Positions 33,115-46,848 of a DNA stretch of 64,000 nt are shown here, piece after piece. Under the pieces are notes generated by a model. That model was given only the letters and a program-made list of their open reading frames with translations. It searched no databases and was not told the origin of the DNA. This stretch comes from Stromatinia cepivora (taxonomy: Eukaryota; Ascomycota; Leotiomycetes; Helotiales; Sclerotiniaceae), in the NCBI GenBank assembly GCA_014898415.1, contig RCTD01000026.1, forward strand, positions 124,001 through 188,000, read 5' to 3'. The position numbers and the translations under genes are program-made. Each line of letters opens with the position of its first letter. The first letter of the stretch is position 1.

Positions 33115-35280
33115 TTCGTGGGCGGGGGAATATTCTTGCCGCAATCACTTTCGAGGCGTTGGATAATTTGTATATACCATTCTGGACAGCGATACTTAGT
33201 TTTTGATTTTCTTTTTTTTATGTTAGCAGCTGAGGATGGACGAGTTGGCAATAACAGATTACGTCGACATCATTACCTTTCCCTTCCGCAAATGTGTAAT
33301 CTGTGTCACGATGACGAAACTCCAACCACCCAGCACCCTCCAAATATCACCTGCAAAAATTTAATGAACAACCCACCACCATCAATAATCAAAATCGCTT
33401 ACGGAATCATTGAAAATACCATTTCACACTCCTACCAACACAATAAATGTCATAACCAGGCCAACTGAACCCACGGCTATTGAACTAGAGAGAATATGCC
33501 ATCATTTGTCTGTGGGCTGATCATGGCAAGAGGGAAATTTGATGCTATACATTAGCTAAGCATGGAAATCGTGTTCCGAACGAAACTCGGGCCTAAAAAT
33601 CAGAGTTGGTCATTCGAACTTTTTGGGAAAAAACTCAATCCATAATTTCCCTTTCCCCAACGATGGAGCGATTTCGTTTTTATTACGGAGTGACGTTACT
33701 CAGGCTTCGGCATTCGATTTAGCTCTATCGGTATTTGATATTCGACCATGTGTTCATCCCCACATAGCCCCCTTTAGTCTCGCTCCATTCGCGCTAAATT
33801 AGCGAGAATCTTTTGGTCTCGAGTGTTTAACCGTATGTCATATTCTGGCATGAAAAGATTAAGAGGAGAGATGAGACGCCGTAGTTCGAATTCGAAAACG
33901 TGGTAATTTGTTTTAGGTGCTTATTATTAGTAAGTCTGGAGACTTGAGGTCTCATCTTATAATGAATGACGTCTTGACGGACCCCGGATTCCCCCGTGAA
34001 CCATACATGAGGATTAGCGAGGACTAATGTTTCTCTAGTTATCAATTGCTTTCTAGATTTTTGAAAAAGATTTCACTTGATCAGATCGCGATTTATAGGG
34101 TTAAGAGAAATAGTTCCGGTGTAGCTGGCATTTGAACACTAAGATATCGTTACAAAAGAAAATTCATTTAAATTTTAATATTCTTTGTTAAGTTCAGTGG
34201 TGTGGCATTTATATTATCTCTCATTATATGGCATTATAAGTGATAATTCTAAGAGTTCTAATATAATATTTTCTCTCAGTCCTTCATTAAACTATACTCC
34301 AAAAGTTGTATGAGAAATGCTCTTATGAAAATAATCTAGAATTAGTTATGGTATTTCTTAGCACAAAATATACTATTTCAAAATCAATGAATATGCCCTA
34401 AATAAAGGATGGACCCCCAGAAGAAGACAAAAACTACATCGAATATATGTGGCAATAGCCCGCATATAGAGACCATGCATTTTGCACCTGATACGAGAAA
34501 AGAAATCTGGCTGGGAAAATCCACACACACGTCTCAACCTCCTCAACTTGAAATCAAATAGTCAAGACCTCGATAGTAGGTTTTCCTTATGCTTAAATGC
34601 ATACCAAGGCACTGAATAGACTCAACGAGTCTTTTATCAGAGCGAGGAACCAATCCCTCCTGATATAAATCCATTCTATTCTTTCGGGTAATTTATACTC
34701 TCATTACTGGTGTACTTACACACAGCTCACTTTTTCAAAAGCTGTGATTGCGGACCAGAACGATGTCCCGCAGAGGAGGTAGAGCGAGAATAGTTACTAC
34801 TTCCACTTAGTCCACCAGTTTGCCGGAGTAGAAATTGTCTTGGATATGTACCTGTACTTATCACGTCATCTCATTCACATGGTGATAATCAAGGGATAGA
34901 CCTGGATGGAATCACTTTATATTTTCCGCCGTACGTGAATTCTTATTTATCTGGCGGAGTTTTATCGTAGAATAGTACTGTACTGTAACTAGAAAACTTC
35001 CATTCACACACAGGGTTTCTACCAATTTCGATGCGAAGGGGAGATGAGATACTAGAATTACGTGTTATGGAAGGATAGTGGAGTGATGGCAAAGATAATA
35101 GCGCTTAAAATGAAATTAAATCGTTAAAAGTCATTCCTCATATTCCTAGTGATGGAGACGTAATTTAAAAAATACATTTCATAATATTCCAAAAATTTGC
35201 ATTCCCAAGTAGCCCTGAAAAAACAACATATAATCAATTTCCCATCCCCCAAGCACTCACAACTCTTTCCCAACTCAACC
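33115..35280. other. Intergenic region
   Basis: About 2.2 kb. Several 60-110 codon open frames on both strands lack any recognisable motif. No RNA gene, repeat or transposon end was found. Confidence 0.55.
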
Positions 35281-37700
35281 TCAAACCCTATCCCCCTCGC
35301 TCAACCCCGCCGGCCGTCCCCCTGTAACCTCACTATGAACCTCATAAACCCCACTAAACTCCGGAAACCCGCCCTGCACACACCCAACCACGGTACTAAC
35401 CACACTAACCTTCAGCCCCTCCACCTCTCCCCTATCAATCTCCGTTCCATCCGCCAACGTAACTCTCCAATGCAAATTTCGTCTCAAATACGGAATGACA
35501 TTTTCCACTTCTAGTGATCCAAGATCGCCGGATTTGAAGAGTTTGAGGAGGATGGGGGTTAGGGGGATGGTTCCTGAGATCATGAGGGAGCGCGCGGCGT
35601 CTTTGATGCATTTTCCGCAGGAGGTGGTGGCGGGGTTTTTGCCGAAGGAGGAGAAGGTGCCGATTGTGGATTGGGCGGTTGGCTGTGTTTGTTAGTTTCG
35701 GAATTGTAAAGAGGAACAAAGGGGATAGAAGTAACAATATTATGTGAATACATACCCATGTAGCAGGATCCGAATCGAAATCTCCGAGGAAAATTCGCAC
35801 ACGATAAGTTTGATGAAGAATATGCTTCGGAGCGCGGATATTGACAATATATTCGCGGTATTTAATTGGTTCTGTGCTTGAAGTTTCGGATGCTTGAACG
35901 ATTGTCAGATATTTAATATATGAGCAGAATAATGAAAGACATCTTACGCTTTCCAATCTCGGATTCAAAGTCTTCTTCACCACGAACCGCGTCACCGGGC
36001 TTAGGCTTAGCTTTGGCGGAACTATGAAGAAGATTTGATAAAAGTTTGTGCCCGCCAGATGATGAGGCATCAACATCATTGATATGTTTCTGAGCTGCAT
36101 TACTGCCATCTGCCACGATTTGGCTCGCTTGAGTAGAAGCGGGTTCAGGTGCAGCAGCAGTTTGAACACCCATCAATTGCATGAATTGATTACTAGTAGC
36201 ACCGTACAATTTTTGAACTGCGGCTAGAACACTTGTTTGATATTGTTGAACAGTAGGAAATTTCCATTGTTGGGTCTCGGGATATGCGTAGTTGAATGTG
36301 GCTGTGCTGCGCACGCCGTCAGAGGTCCAGTAGGTTTTGCCGGTGGCATTGTTGAAAGGTGTTAAGGCGGTAGTACTGGTTTCTTGGGCACCGCTTTCGA
36401 TGGAAAAGGTTCCGTCGCTGGAAGGTTTGTTGATTGCGTAGCTATTAGGATTCAAGGCTTGCCAGATGGCGAATTGACGATCAACGTTGCTAGATAATGT
36501 TATAAGCATAGTTTCAAGGTAATATTGAACGTAGACTCATGGAAAAGATCTTCGACTCACGTGTGATGCAACCAAAATAACGGATCAAAAGCAGCATAAT
36601 CAGGATCACCCATATGACCATTCCCACCAGTTTCACTGTGAACACTATTATGCACATCCTCAATACTACCATATGTACCAGGAGCATTGTTTGCTGCCCA
36701 TTGATGATTACTAAAAGCATCAAATTGTTTATAGTTCGGATCTCTCATGATGAGATAGATATTGCTTTGATATGAATCAAATTGTGACTCCATGGCGTCG
36801 AAGACTTGCTGTTCTTGAGATTTGGCAGTTGCACTTCCGTTGGTTGGATATCGGAGAGTGCTGGGCCATCGGGATTCCTGAATATGTCAATACTTGTTAT
36901 GGTTTTTTAAAAGATGGAAATTCATACCGGAGTACTAGGGAAATCACCCTTCAATGGATTCAAGGGGTTAAATTTATAAGAGTAGAGGGGGTTGGTGATT
37001 TGTGCTGGTTTGTTATTCGAGGTGGGAGTGATGATCTGGATCAGGGGCTGTCCGACAACAGTAGGAAAGTATTTATCACCAGCAGGTGGTGTGGCAGCCC
37101 AATCCCAGTACGGCATACGGAAGGTTAGAGCAGCTTGTTGATAACGAGCCTTAGTGGCGGTGGGGAAGGTAGAAGCGATTTTTTGTATGATTTGATACAG
37201 GTATTGCTGTCAATGTATGAGTGCTAGGTAGAAAATTATAGGTGAATTATACACTCACCTCGAATAGTGCGAGGTAAGGACGATGCCATGGCGCAAAGAG
37301 GATAGAGCTGTGGGTACAATAGCCTTGCCATCCAGGAGAGTTATCCCCTTGAGATCCACCCCAAGGACGATATGGACGTCCATGAATACCTTGGCATATC
37401 AGAAAGACATCTCATGTTTAGTAGAAGTAGTTCTGAGGCACATACCAGCGATTCCATACCATGATAGATCTGACTTCTCGTCAAGTTGTTGAAAAGCCTG
37501 AAGACCAAGTATGTAAAGTGTCCATTGATCGGGAAAGTTGCGTTGAAGGTCACGAATTTCACGTCTCAGAGGGACAGATCCTGAAAGTCTTAGCAGAATG
37601 AAAAGTAGTGAGAAACTAGGTCAACGTTACCATCAGCAGGAGCTGGGGAAGCTTTTGGAGGCCCGATGATAGGGTAGTTAAGTACCGGGATTGCAGCCAT
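35281..37700 (-). CDS. Tyrosinase (type-3 copper monooxygenase)
   Basis: Eight exons: 37700-37631, 37580-37446, 37389-37259, 37206-36928, 36877-36561, 36489-35948, 35892-35756 and 35682-35281, giving 670 aa with consistent phases. It o-hydroxylates monophenols and oxidises diphenols to quinones, feeding melanin formation. CuA site: HGRPYRPW (about residue 70) and CTHSSILFAPWHRPYLALFE (about 93-112). CuB site: H281 and H285 in DVHNSVHSE, and H309 in DPLFWLHHTNVDRQ. A Ser/Ala-rich linker (about 430-500) leads to a C-terminal beta domain with a CGKC motif, which in fungal tyrosinases shields the active site until cleaved. No signal peptide, as is usual for fungal tyrosinases. All copper ligands are present, so the enzyme should be active. 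Confidence 0.95.
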
Positions 37701-38727
37701 GATTCCAAGTGCTGGTTGTGCTAGTACAAAAAGTTATCCGGTCAAATGCTTAGCTGCCAGTGTGAGATAGAATGAGAAGGTTTGAGTGATTTATAAAAGC
37801 AACAGGGAATTATGAGCATATAACTAGCATTTATTGTTGTATTGCAGTAGTTGGGTAAAGGAGCAGGCGGCGTAATTTACAAAGTCTTGATATATGGCTA
37901 TCTGCATCCAAAGACCTGCCAGCCCCGCGCCAAGATAATCACGAGAATCCAGCTGAATGAAGGGCGACTTGGATCACGGATCATTAACCTATGAGCGAGA
38001 CTATATGCACATGACAGTGTAATGGCTCAAAGCTTACATGGTGATTGTCGTATGAATATCCAGTACATTTTGTGCAATGAACCATGGCTTGGTGAAGGTG
38101 GAAAATATCATGGCTCCACATTATCTTCACTGGACCATGTATCGGTGAAGTTAAAGCCATAAGCATTTAAATGCGGCCTTGTAAGATGTTTGGGCAGAAA
38201 AAGATGATAGAAGTTACACGGTCGTAAAGATATAATGCCATATGCGGCCCCCGCATGAACCCCGCACTGGGGAAACCTCAGCCGCATTCCGCTCACTGAC
38301 TGAGGGGAAATATGTAAGATTTAAGCTAATCCTGGCAAGCAAATATGCTGGTTGACAAGCTGTAAGAAACTCAGAGAAACTTTATTAAGAGCATGTCGAG
38401 AGTGTGTGGAAGCGACAAGAAGATTTCATCCAAAGAATGCAATGAGTGGCATGTAGCGAGGAGGAATGAAAGAAGAGCACAACTGGGATGAGGCTAGACT
38501 TTCGGTGCTCAACGCCACTACGAAGTTATTGGCAGGGTCGATGTATAAGAGCTGTGATAATGTGACACAGCCAAGAAACGACAACCCACCACACGTAAGA
38601 CAAGAAGCTTGGGCAAAAGCTAAATTTTACACAGATTTTATGCATTCCATTTTATGTATACCAAGATAACAAAGAAAAAATTAGAAAGAATAAGAAAATC
38701 TATCTGCACCCTAACTGACCCCCACAT
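37701..38727. other. Intergenic region upstream of tyrosinase
   Basis: About 1 kb between the tyrosinase start and the 3' end of the GH72 gene. It must contain the tyrosinase promoter. No gene or repeat seen. Confidence 0.5.
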
Positions 38728-40279
38728 TTAAAGCAACATCATACCACCGACCATACTGGCAAGCGTTACTGCAACAACTCCAAAAGCTCTCATATCAACT
38801 TCGGCACTTCTACCACCAGCAGATTTTGAAGAAGATGTGGAGCTCGAAGATCCAGCCGAAGCAGTGTAAGTAACAGCGCCAGAACCTGCCGTGGCGGTAC
38901 CTTGAGATTCGTTCTCTGTATCACCAGCCTCTTGAGATCCAGCTCCATCTAAACCAGGTCCGGTACCCGCACCATTGGTCATGAATTTCTTGGCTGGGGT
39001 AGGCATAGCTGGGAGAGCATCGTTCGAAACATTCCATTCGGAACTTTCCGTTGGGCAAGTGCTTGCTGATCCAGTAGTGGTAACGGCTCCACCGTCTCCC
39101 GTTGGAGAAGTAGTGTTTGTGTATGCCTCCTTAAGGTATTTGAATTGATCGGTGGTAGTAACAGTTCCACCGCTGATATCCACAAGACCGTATCCGTTAC
39201 CTTCGTTGGAATATTCATACACAAGACCCCCAGAGAAAACGGCGGTCATTTCGGTACTGTAGAGGGCGGCAATCTCGGTGAATTTTCTGGTGTTGGTAAT
39301 GCAACCAAATTCGGACATGCTTTGGAGTTCGTTAGATGTTTTGACTTGCAACTTGTGGAATCAAATAGATAAGGCTTACAATAGAGGAATGCTGTAGCCA
39401 GTGTAGTTTTTGATAAGAGTGTCCCAGCCGGATGTGGTCATCGAAGATGGATCACACCATGAATAGTCATTGATAGCGTAGAAATCGGATCGTTCATCGT
39501 CTGTTCCACAGTTCAAGTACTCGGCAAGGGTATATTGGTTGGAAGCTACGTCAGCAGCAGAGTAACCGACGGGAATGGATCGATAACCACGGCTACCAAT
39601 GTATTCCTTCATGTCTCGAACGATGGCTTTGACATATGGAGCACAGTTGGTGTTGTTCACGTCGTTGATGACTTCGTTACCGGAGAGGAAAGCAAGAGTA
39701 TTGGTGTAATTGGCGAACTTGTCAATGGTGGCAAAGATGGATTGAAGGTAGACGCTGTTGTATGACTTTTGGGGTTCGTTTCTGTTAAGGGAGTAGAGAG
39801 GGGTGTCGGTGTCAAGGACAAGGTAGATACCGGCATCAGCGAGATAGCCCATGCACTCGTCGTGGTCCGCAGTGTTATCGACAGCATAAACTCTAATTGT
39901 ATTGATTCCTAATTGTTGGAAATATTCGACATCTCTCTTGCATGCAGTTGCATTGGCAATGGGGTCCGAAGTAGTACCAGTTCCTCCACCTGTTGAGGAG
40001 GGTTAGCTATACAGGCATGGCGCCAGCGATGATAGTTTTACCTGGTTGATAGTCGACACCACGAATATAGAAACGATCGCTGCCCTTGTAGAAAGCTGGA
40101 GGAAGTCAATGATGAGGTCATGAGGTAGTGTTGGCGAGCATACCGTTTCCTGAAATTGTAACAGCTTCAACACTTGAAGTAGATGAAGCTCTTGCTGCCA
40201 ATACCGGAGTACCAGCAGCTGCAGCCATGGTAGAAGAGGCAACAGAGGCAATAAGCCCGAATACTGTACTTTGCTTCAT
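38728..40279 (-). CDS. GPI-anchored beta-1,3-glucanosyltransferase, GH72 (Gas/Gel family)
   Basis: Exons 40279-40144, 40095-40042, 39989-39380 and 39319-38728 give 463 aa. It cuts and rejoins beta-1,3-glucan chains at the plasma membrane/wall face. A signal peptide (MKQSTVFGLIASVASSTMAA) is followed by ISGNAFYKGSDRFYIRGVDY, the family opening. The catalytic acid/base is E169 in LSGNEVIND and the nucleophile is E270 in PLFMSEFGCI; the third intron, once removed, restores this motif. After the barrel come a Ser/Thr/Ala-rich stretch and a hydrophobic tail (FGVVAVTLASMVGGMMLL) fitting a GPI-attachment signal. There is no CBM43 Cys-rich module, so it belongs to the short Gel1-like group. Very firm. 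Confidence 0.96.
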
Positions 40280-42668
40280 TTTCTGAAATCCAATGTTTTG
40301 GTGGCAGAGGCTGTAAATTCGAAAAGATAAGAAACAATAAATAATTCTTCAATTGCAGATAAGAAAAAAAAAAGGTTTAATAGAAGTAATGAACGTGGTT
40401 GATATAAGAATATTCAAGTTCAGCCTTACAGATGCCAAGAGATTGGATCTGTAAGTAGCGGGTGTGGTGCTGGTAGAAAGGCGAAAATTTACGAGGACTC
40501 GATAAGGGGAAGAAAGAGGAAAAAAAAGAACAGGAAATAAAGAGGATAGAATTAAAAAGATTTGCTCTGAATGGCGTGGCAGGCCAAACTTATCTTGTCT
40601 GAACTGTTAGGTCTCCACATAAGGAATGATTTCTTATGCTCCAACCAACAAATCCTCATGTTATTACGCGTCTCACCCCTCATGGTCCCGTCTCATTACA
40701 TCGTACCCAAGCGATGCCATAAATAGAGCTTGACTAGTTGACCCACCGTAATTCTCCAGGCCGTGCCAAATCACGTGATTAACTCTCAGTCCATTCGGGG
40801 AATACAAGACGAACTAATTTCCAAGAGATGAAGATGCCCAATTCATCAAACGATTTTGCCCAGTTTAAAAAGGCACCCAGGTTCCGTCGGCAGCGTTTCA
40901 AAACGTTCCTCAAGCCTCCACAGTGACCCCGACAAATACGGTTTGGAAATGTGTTTCAAAGCAAAAAACCCTCTTGCATTATATGACATCAGCCAGTAAT
41001 TAAGAGGATCGATGCAATATACTACAATATGACGGACGGACGATTGATTCGAGCATGTGACTTGGACTTGCGGAGTCGTCCTAGAAATGAGAAATATTTA
41101 TGTGGTTCAAATTGCTATCAACTTGCCTCTGATCACCACTATAGAAATCAATGCCAGTAAAGCGAAACGAAGGAAATATGATATTGAGGTACCTAATCTT
41201 TGGCTCGCAAGGGTTTAGGGATACATCATTGGATTCGAATTCGAGGGCGAGAAATATTGTTAGTCGACAATCAAAAACATTTAAAAGGGTTTGGTGCTAT
41301 GGGTCCAACACCGCAAGGACCAATTTGGTGTATAGTGGGGTTTTCGCAGGGAATTTCTTGATTCCTGACATTGCCCCAAAGGTTGTTGTAGGGAAAACAC
41401 CACAAGGTATTCAAAAGTCCAGTTTTAATATCCTAATTGAGATTTTGAAGCACTAGCTCATACGAAAATCTCTTTCCTGATATGACAAAGCTACATATAT
41501 ACATACGTAAGAAGTCGGGTGGATTGAGAGAAGCCACCAGAGCAAATACACCAGATGATCTCTAGCTTTTTAGGAACATATCTTCCAAGGTTGTGGAATT
41601 TAACGCGTATTATTGTTTAGTCAGTCTACTAGACAAAGTCAAATAAACCAAAATTGATGTGGTGGATTTTGGTGGAGCAATAGAAGTACATTGAGAAAAA
41701 GGAGAAGTTGGAGGTGGATGATTGAGCTGACGCATGTCGCGGAAACTTGTAATTGAACTTCCCTGTGCATTTGATGATCTGTCTCAGAAAACCTTCACAA
41801 TCCACTAAGATTGATCTAAGAATGAGGTCGGCATTACTGAAATGCGGTGAGCCAATAACGCGACCAAAAATCCTATTGGCGTTTGTCCTTTGTGCTCGTT
41901 TTGGGTTGGGGCACTGCCATCTCTTTCCCGTCTAAGATTGATTCCAAAAATTGGAAACTCGTATTCCATCGAACGAGATTAATCAAAGAGATTAAGTCAG
42001 CGTCAACGGTCGGGGCCTGAGAATTGGTCCAGGTTGGATTGCGGTAGACGATCAAACCTTGGAGATTGGTTGGAATGCATGGATGTTTGGGCGATAGGAC
42101 ATTCTGGATAGGCAGAGTATCTTGAGAAATAATACCTCGAACCCAAGATGCTGTCGAAAAGAACGTAGGTTACGAATAGCCTCGTCATATTGCTCTTGAT
42201 CCGTCCTTGAACCCCTAGAACTCAAATATCTTGTAAGTGAGGTTATAAGGAAATATGCATTATTGAACGAGTTATTGATGGCGGCTAGACTTCGAATCTT
42301 CCAATGTCATCACGAGATCTATTGCAACCAGTATTCAGCAGAAGTAAGAGGAAGAGAGAAGAGAGAAGGATAAGTTTGACGTTGGAAATTGTTTTACTCC
42401 ATCGCAAAATGCCAAGCTGCCAAGCATTTCAATGCGTTCTCATCAAATGGATTTGTTAACCTTATCGATTGCCAAGTTTCATGATCATGTGATCATAATG
42501 TTATTATTTCAATCAACTATCGGTACGGGTACCTACGCAGTTTGTTTACACCCAAGCAAAGAGCTCCACGAATTTAATGCAATGCAGACCGCCTTTATAT
42601 CTTCGATATTGAAGTGATATTTTACGATAACATGTTGTTATCATATCAACTTTGCGGGGATCAAGAAA
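40280..42668. other. Intergenic region between GH72 and HAUS6 genes
   Basis: About 2.4 kb holding the promoters of both divergent genes. Upstream of the GH72 gene are pyrimidine/purine-rich tracts around 40500-40560. The 101-codon frame at 41151-41456 has no recognisable feature. No RNA gene or transposon end was found. Confidence 0.5.
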
Positions 42669-45274
42669 ATGTCCGTCTCAATCTTTAATCCTCTTGGAGG
42701 GTCTCGGAGTCTTCGAACTTCGACAGCCTCAAGCAACCTTAAGCTCACTTCAACATCCAACGCACAACCTCCATCTGGCCCTTCCTACGTCACGCTCTTT
42801 ATAACCAATCTGCGACTTTTAGATTTAGATTTGCGAGACGACTGGCCAGATATTAACGTGGTGACATTCTCTACCAAGGATGCGCAACAGAATCAGAAGA
42901 AGCGTATACAATGTGTAGAATGGGCTTTATTCCAGCTATTTGCAATCTGGGATCCAGAAGAGACCGGCAATGTACACTTTAACCTTATGCCGCTGCTTCG
43001 AGATGAAATAATAAAGCTAATGCATGTTTATAGAAATTACAACCATTTTTCCCACCTCTCGAACCTCTCCAGTCCCTCAATCTGCGTACTGCATTGTTTC
43101 GATGTCTCGATCAGGCGAAGAAGAATGGAGTCCTTGGAAGAGACACGGTTTTGAGAAAGACAATGCTAGACGAATGCAAGGGTGAAAGATTGGAGGAGGT
43201 TTTGGCGGTCTTTTCGAATGTCGTTTTAAAGAAAGCTGTTCGAAATGACACCTCGGGACGATACGACGCTCTTGCCCAAGAACTGGCATTGGAGAACTTT
43301 TCGTACACCGGGGAAAGGACAGTACTTTCGGCCTTGATATTGGCGCACAAGAAATCTTTGCGTAGGCATATTGACGAGAAGAATATATTGAGGGCCAGAT
43401 ATAACGACTTTTCCAAAATACTTGACCTCAATGACGAACGAACCTCGAAAAGGCGAGCAGAATTGGACCGTGATACAATTGAAGGAGAGGGCTATCCTGA
43501 GTTATCTGACCGAGATTTGAGATCATTACAAAACAAGGTTCGCAAGAATTGGTCAGGTAGCAATGAGTGGCTAGAAACGATCCTTTATGGGGATAATAGG
43601 CCTGGTCGGGAGGGATTAATGGCCAAGCGTTTCGATATTCTCTGGGACCAAATTGAGGCTGGTACGGTTGCAGAAATAGACGGAAAGAATGATACTGGAC
43701 TTGTTGAGCGGTTGGAGGCACGAGTGCAAAACCAGGAGAGTCGTTTGGCAAGATGGCAAGAATTTGGTCGGACTTTGACTAAAAACGGCACCAAATCACC
43801 TATCAAAAAAGTTCAAGCAGTTTCCGTCGAGGAAAAAGGTATAAAACTCGGTTTCAATGATCACCAGGAATTACAGATCGGGAGGTACACAACAGAAAAT
43901 CCCACAGTCGTGGACATCCCTATTCGAGATGAATATGTTCGTTTAATGGAAAGAACTCGCAATGCGCTGAATGATGTATCCAAGCCAAAGGTGCTTTCCA
44001 AGGAAAGCCTCATTCCACGTGGCTCAAGACACAAGTTCATTCAACCTTCAATGGATTCGCCCCAAGAGTCATGTTCATCAACTAATCAAGATGGAGACCT
44101 TTCTCCATTATCCAATGCCTCTCCGGATCATCCATCTACCTTAGTGGCGAATCTCGATGGAGTTGCCGAGCTTTCAACTCCTCGCGGCCATGATAATGCA
44201 TCAATCAGCACACCACGTTTAGGAACATCCCACAGGCCAATCTCTACTGTGACTTCATCAACCCTTGTAGCTAGGTATGCCTCGAAAGAACTAGACATCG
44301 CCAGCGAAAGGTTATCCGAGGTCACAACTTTAGCATCGGGTACCGAAAATGATTACATGTCAGCCACTCCAAGTGCTATGAGATCATCCCGTCGCCCAAT
44401 TTCCATTGATAAAGCTTCAGACCAGGAATATGGCGCGGGCTCAGTTGAGACACCCAAACCGATCCAAAGGAGACATACAACAACATCACAATCGAGTCCA
44501 TCCCTCTCTCAATCTATCCAAACCTCAGAACCATCCCTCGGTTCTGTTCCGGAGCTCAGTCAAGCAGAACAGATTCTTAACTCCATGTCAGCTGCATCCC
44601 CATCACCACAAAAAATGCAACGCTCGTTATCCTTAGCAGAACGTACTCGTCTCACCATGGCTCGATCGAATCCAAGATACGTAAATTCTAATCTCAACGA
44701 TGATTTCGATGACTTGCCAGACGTGAGCCGCCTCACTCTAAACCTCAAGCTCAAAGCCACACCTGCGAAAACTTCCATCACGGAAGAAGACAAGCACGCA
44801 GACTTGATAGAACGCACGCGTCAGTCTATGGCAGGCTTTGAGGCAGCCCAGAAGAAGGCACAGTTAGAGCGAAGGAAAAGCATCCAAGATGAAAAGAGAA
44901 AGCAGAGACAATCACATTTCCCCAAGGTTGTCCAAGAGGAAGGGGAACCATTACCTCAAGCGACGCCGAGCATCGATAGAGAGGTCTTGATGGATGGAGA
45001 TGTTGATTATGCTAGTGTCTTTATGAGTAGACCAAGAATTGCTGTAAGTCCGACTCCAGCAAAGGATAGAATGATTTCATCTATGATTGAGAGTGGAGAT
45101 GAGGAGGATGAGGATATGAATGTGACTATGGGTATGGATGTGGATTACACAAATGCATTTATGAGTAGACCCAGAGTTGCTCTAAGCCCAACACCGGCAA
45201 GACACAACAGAATCATGATGGATGGTGAAGCAGAGGAGGAAGGAGAAGCTGTAGATATGTGGCATGACCTTTGA
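42669..45274 (+). CDS. HAUS augmin-like complex subunit 6 homologue
   Basis: Exons 42669-42971 and 43034-45274 (62-bp intron) give 847 aa. The intron is supported because it restores ETGNKLQPFFPPLEPLQ in frame. The N-terminal domain (about 40-240) has the HAUS6 pattern: VTLFITNLRLLDLD, DWPDINVVTFS, KKRIQCVEWALFQLF, LDQAKKNGVLGRDTVLRKT and MLDECKGERLEEVLAVFSN. Augmin nucleates new microtubules on existing ones in the spindle; subunit 6 recruits gamma-tubulin. A predicted coiled coil lies near 260-400. The remainder is Ser/Pro-rich and probably disordered, with repeated ERTR and VDYxxxFMSRPR motifs and SP/TP sites that suit cyclin-dependent kinase control. Not all fungi keep augmin; the fold-level call rests on the N-terminal motifs. 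Confidence 0.85.
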
Positions 45275-46848
45275 GTTGCATCGAGTAGCCACGATGTTCA
45301 TGAGGTTTCAATAAATGGCATCTGGGTATTTTAACGGCTTATGATTAATGACCAATGGAAATCGTTAATACAGAGCCACCCTTTCATATTTTGCTTCGAT
45401 TGACCTAAATTCTGACCCCTGCAAAAGAATCGACCTACCTTCCTCAGTATCATGAATTATCTCCCGGACTTTAAATATCACCCCCGATTCTATTCAAAAC
45501 GCAACAGGAGTATTCGCTCACTCCTAACGAACAATATCATGTCTCCACAAGCGGCTCTTGCTGCGCTGCCTAGTTGGCATATTCTACAGATTTCCCATTC
45601 AGATTTTCGTGAGGAAGATACTCTTTGTCCTTGAAATTCAAATTCATGGAATCTGAACTTCAAAACATGATGGTGCAGCCCATTGCTATCGGTACATGGA
45701 AAACAGATTATTTATTGCCAGTTTTAGTGGGTTTGGCGGGCGAAATCAGGGTCTTGCGGCAATTACAGAGGTGAAGAGAAGATTTCAAGACGCAAGATTA
45801 CAGAATTCCCCTGTGGCATTGAAATGAGACGATGGCGAAACGCCAGCTACGTATCTCAAGTTTACATTTGGCGATGATGAATCTCTATTACCATAGTGTC
45901 AAGTACCCGGCACAACACGATTGCTTACAAACGAATATTCGAAGAACGGGATGAAGTTCTTCACAAACGAGTCGGACTTAGCGTTCGAAAGTGTCTCAGT
46001 CATCATATTCCAATATTTTCTACATATACATATCTACCTTGTATCTCCGGAAGCCCTTTCCGCCCAACATTTCTGGGGTTGATTCATCACTCTCGCCTTC
46101 TAGGATCATGATTCGGTGGCACCAGAAAACAGCCTTCGAAGAGGATAGCAGAACAGCACTATACACAAACCTTGGAGAACCTAGCTAATTTGTACGCACA
46201 ACGGGTGATTCAGTGGGATAATTATGAGCAAGGGAATTTCCTGTATGAGTCGATGCTACTAGATAATTTTGGTTAGAATCGTATTCTGTTTGTTGGGTAG
46301 CAGCATTCTGGAACTGGCGCTTGGTTGGATTTATACACACAATGCAGATTATGGGAGGATGCTGTAGCTTAGATTTTAGGGATACACGTGGAAGGATTAT
46401 GTAGTGTTCCGGTGTTGCGTCGGCGACAAATCAAGAGATGTTTTGGGTTCTGTTCCAGTGAGGGAATGTATCATCAATTGTTATACCAAAAACCCTTCCG
46501 CAAGAAAAACACCAGCAACTGTATGTACCAATCTAGTGTATCTTTCAAACATGAACCAAACTTTCAGCTTGAATGTGCATGTGCATTTTCGCAAAGCTTG
46601 CGAGTTTTCCCGCAAGCTTTGTAGGTTTTGTCTCGTGATGAAGATTAATGAATGAGCAAACGAGAAACTTTGAGATGCAAACATGTCGGTGGAAGTATAA
46701 AGTGTGCTCTATATTCCTGGAGTGTGAAGCAAGACACAATTTCTTGACTCGCATTGATTGCACCTACATTTGTGTCAAGATCATCGATTTAGATATCTTT
46801 CCCAGCACTTCTTTCGTACGCATACATCCCAACTGCTCGGTTCACGAC
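45275..46848. other. Intergenic region between HAUS6 and Argonaute
   Basis: About 1.6 kb without a recognisable gene. Short open frames (60-85 codons) show no family motif. It must contain the Argonaute promoter. Confidence 0.5.

Noticed and set aside
41151..41456. 101-codon open frame upstream of HAUS6
   Set aside because: No recognisable domain or signal, and composition like the flanking non-coding DNA.
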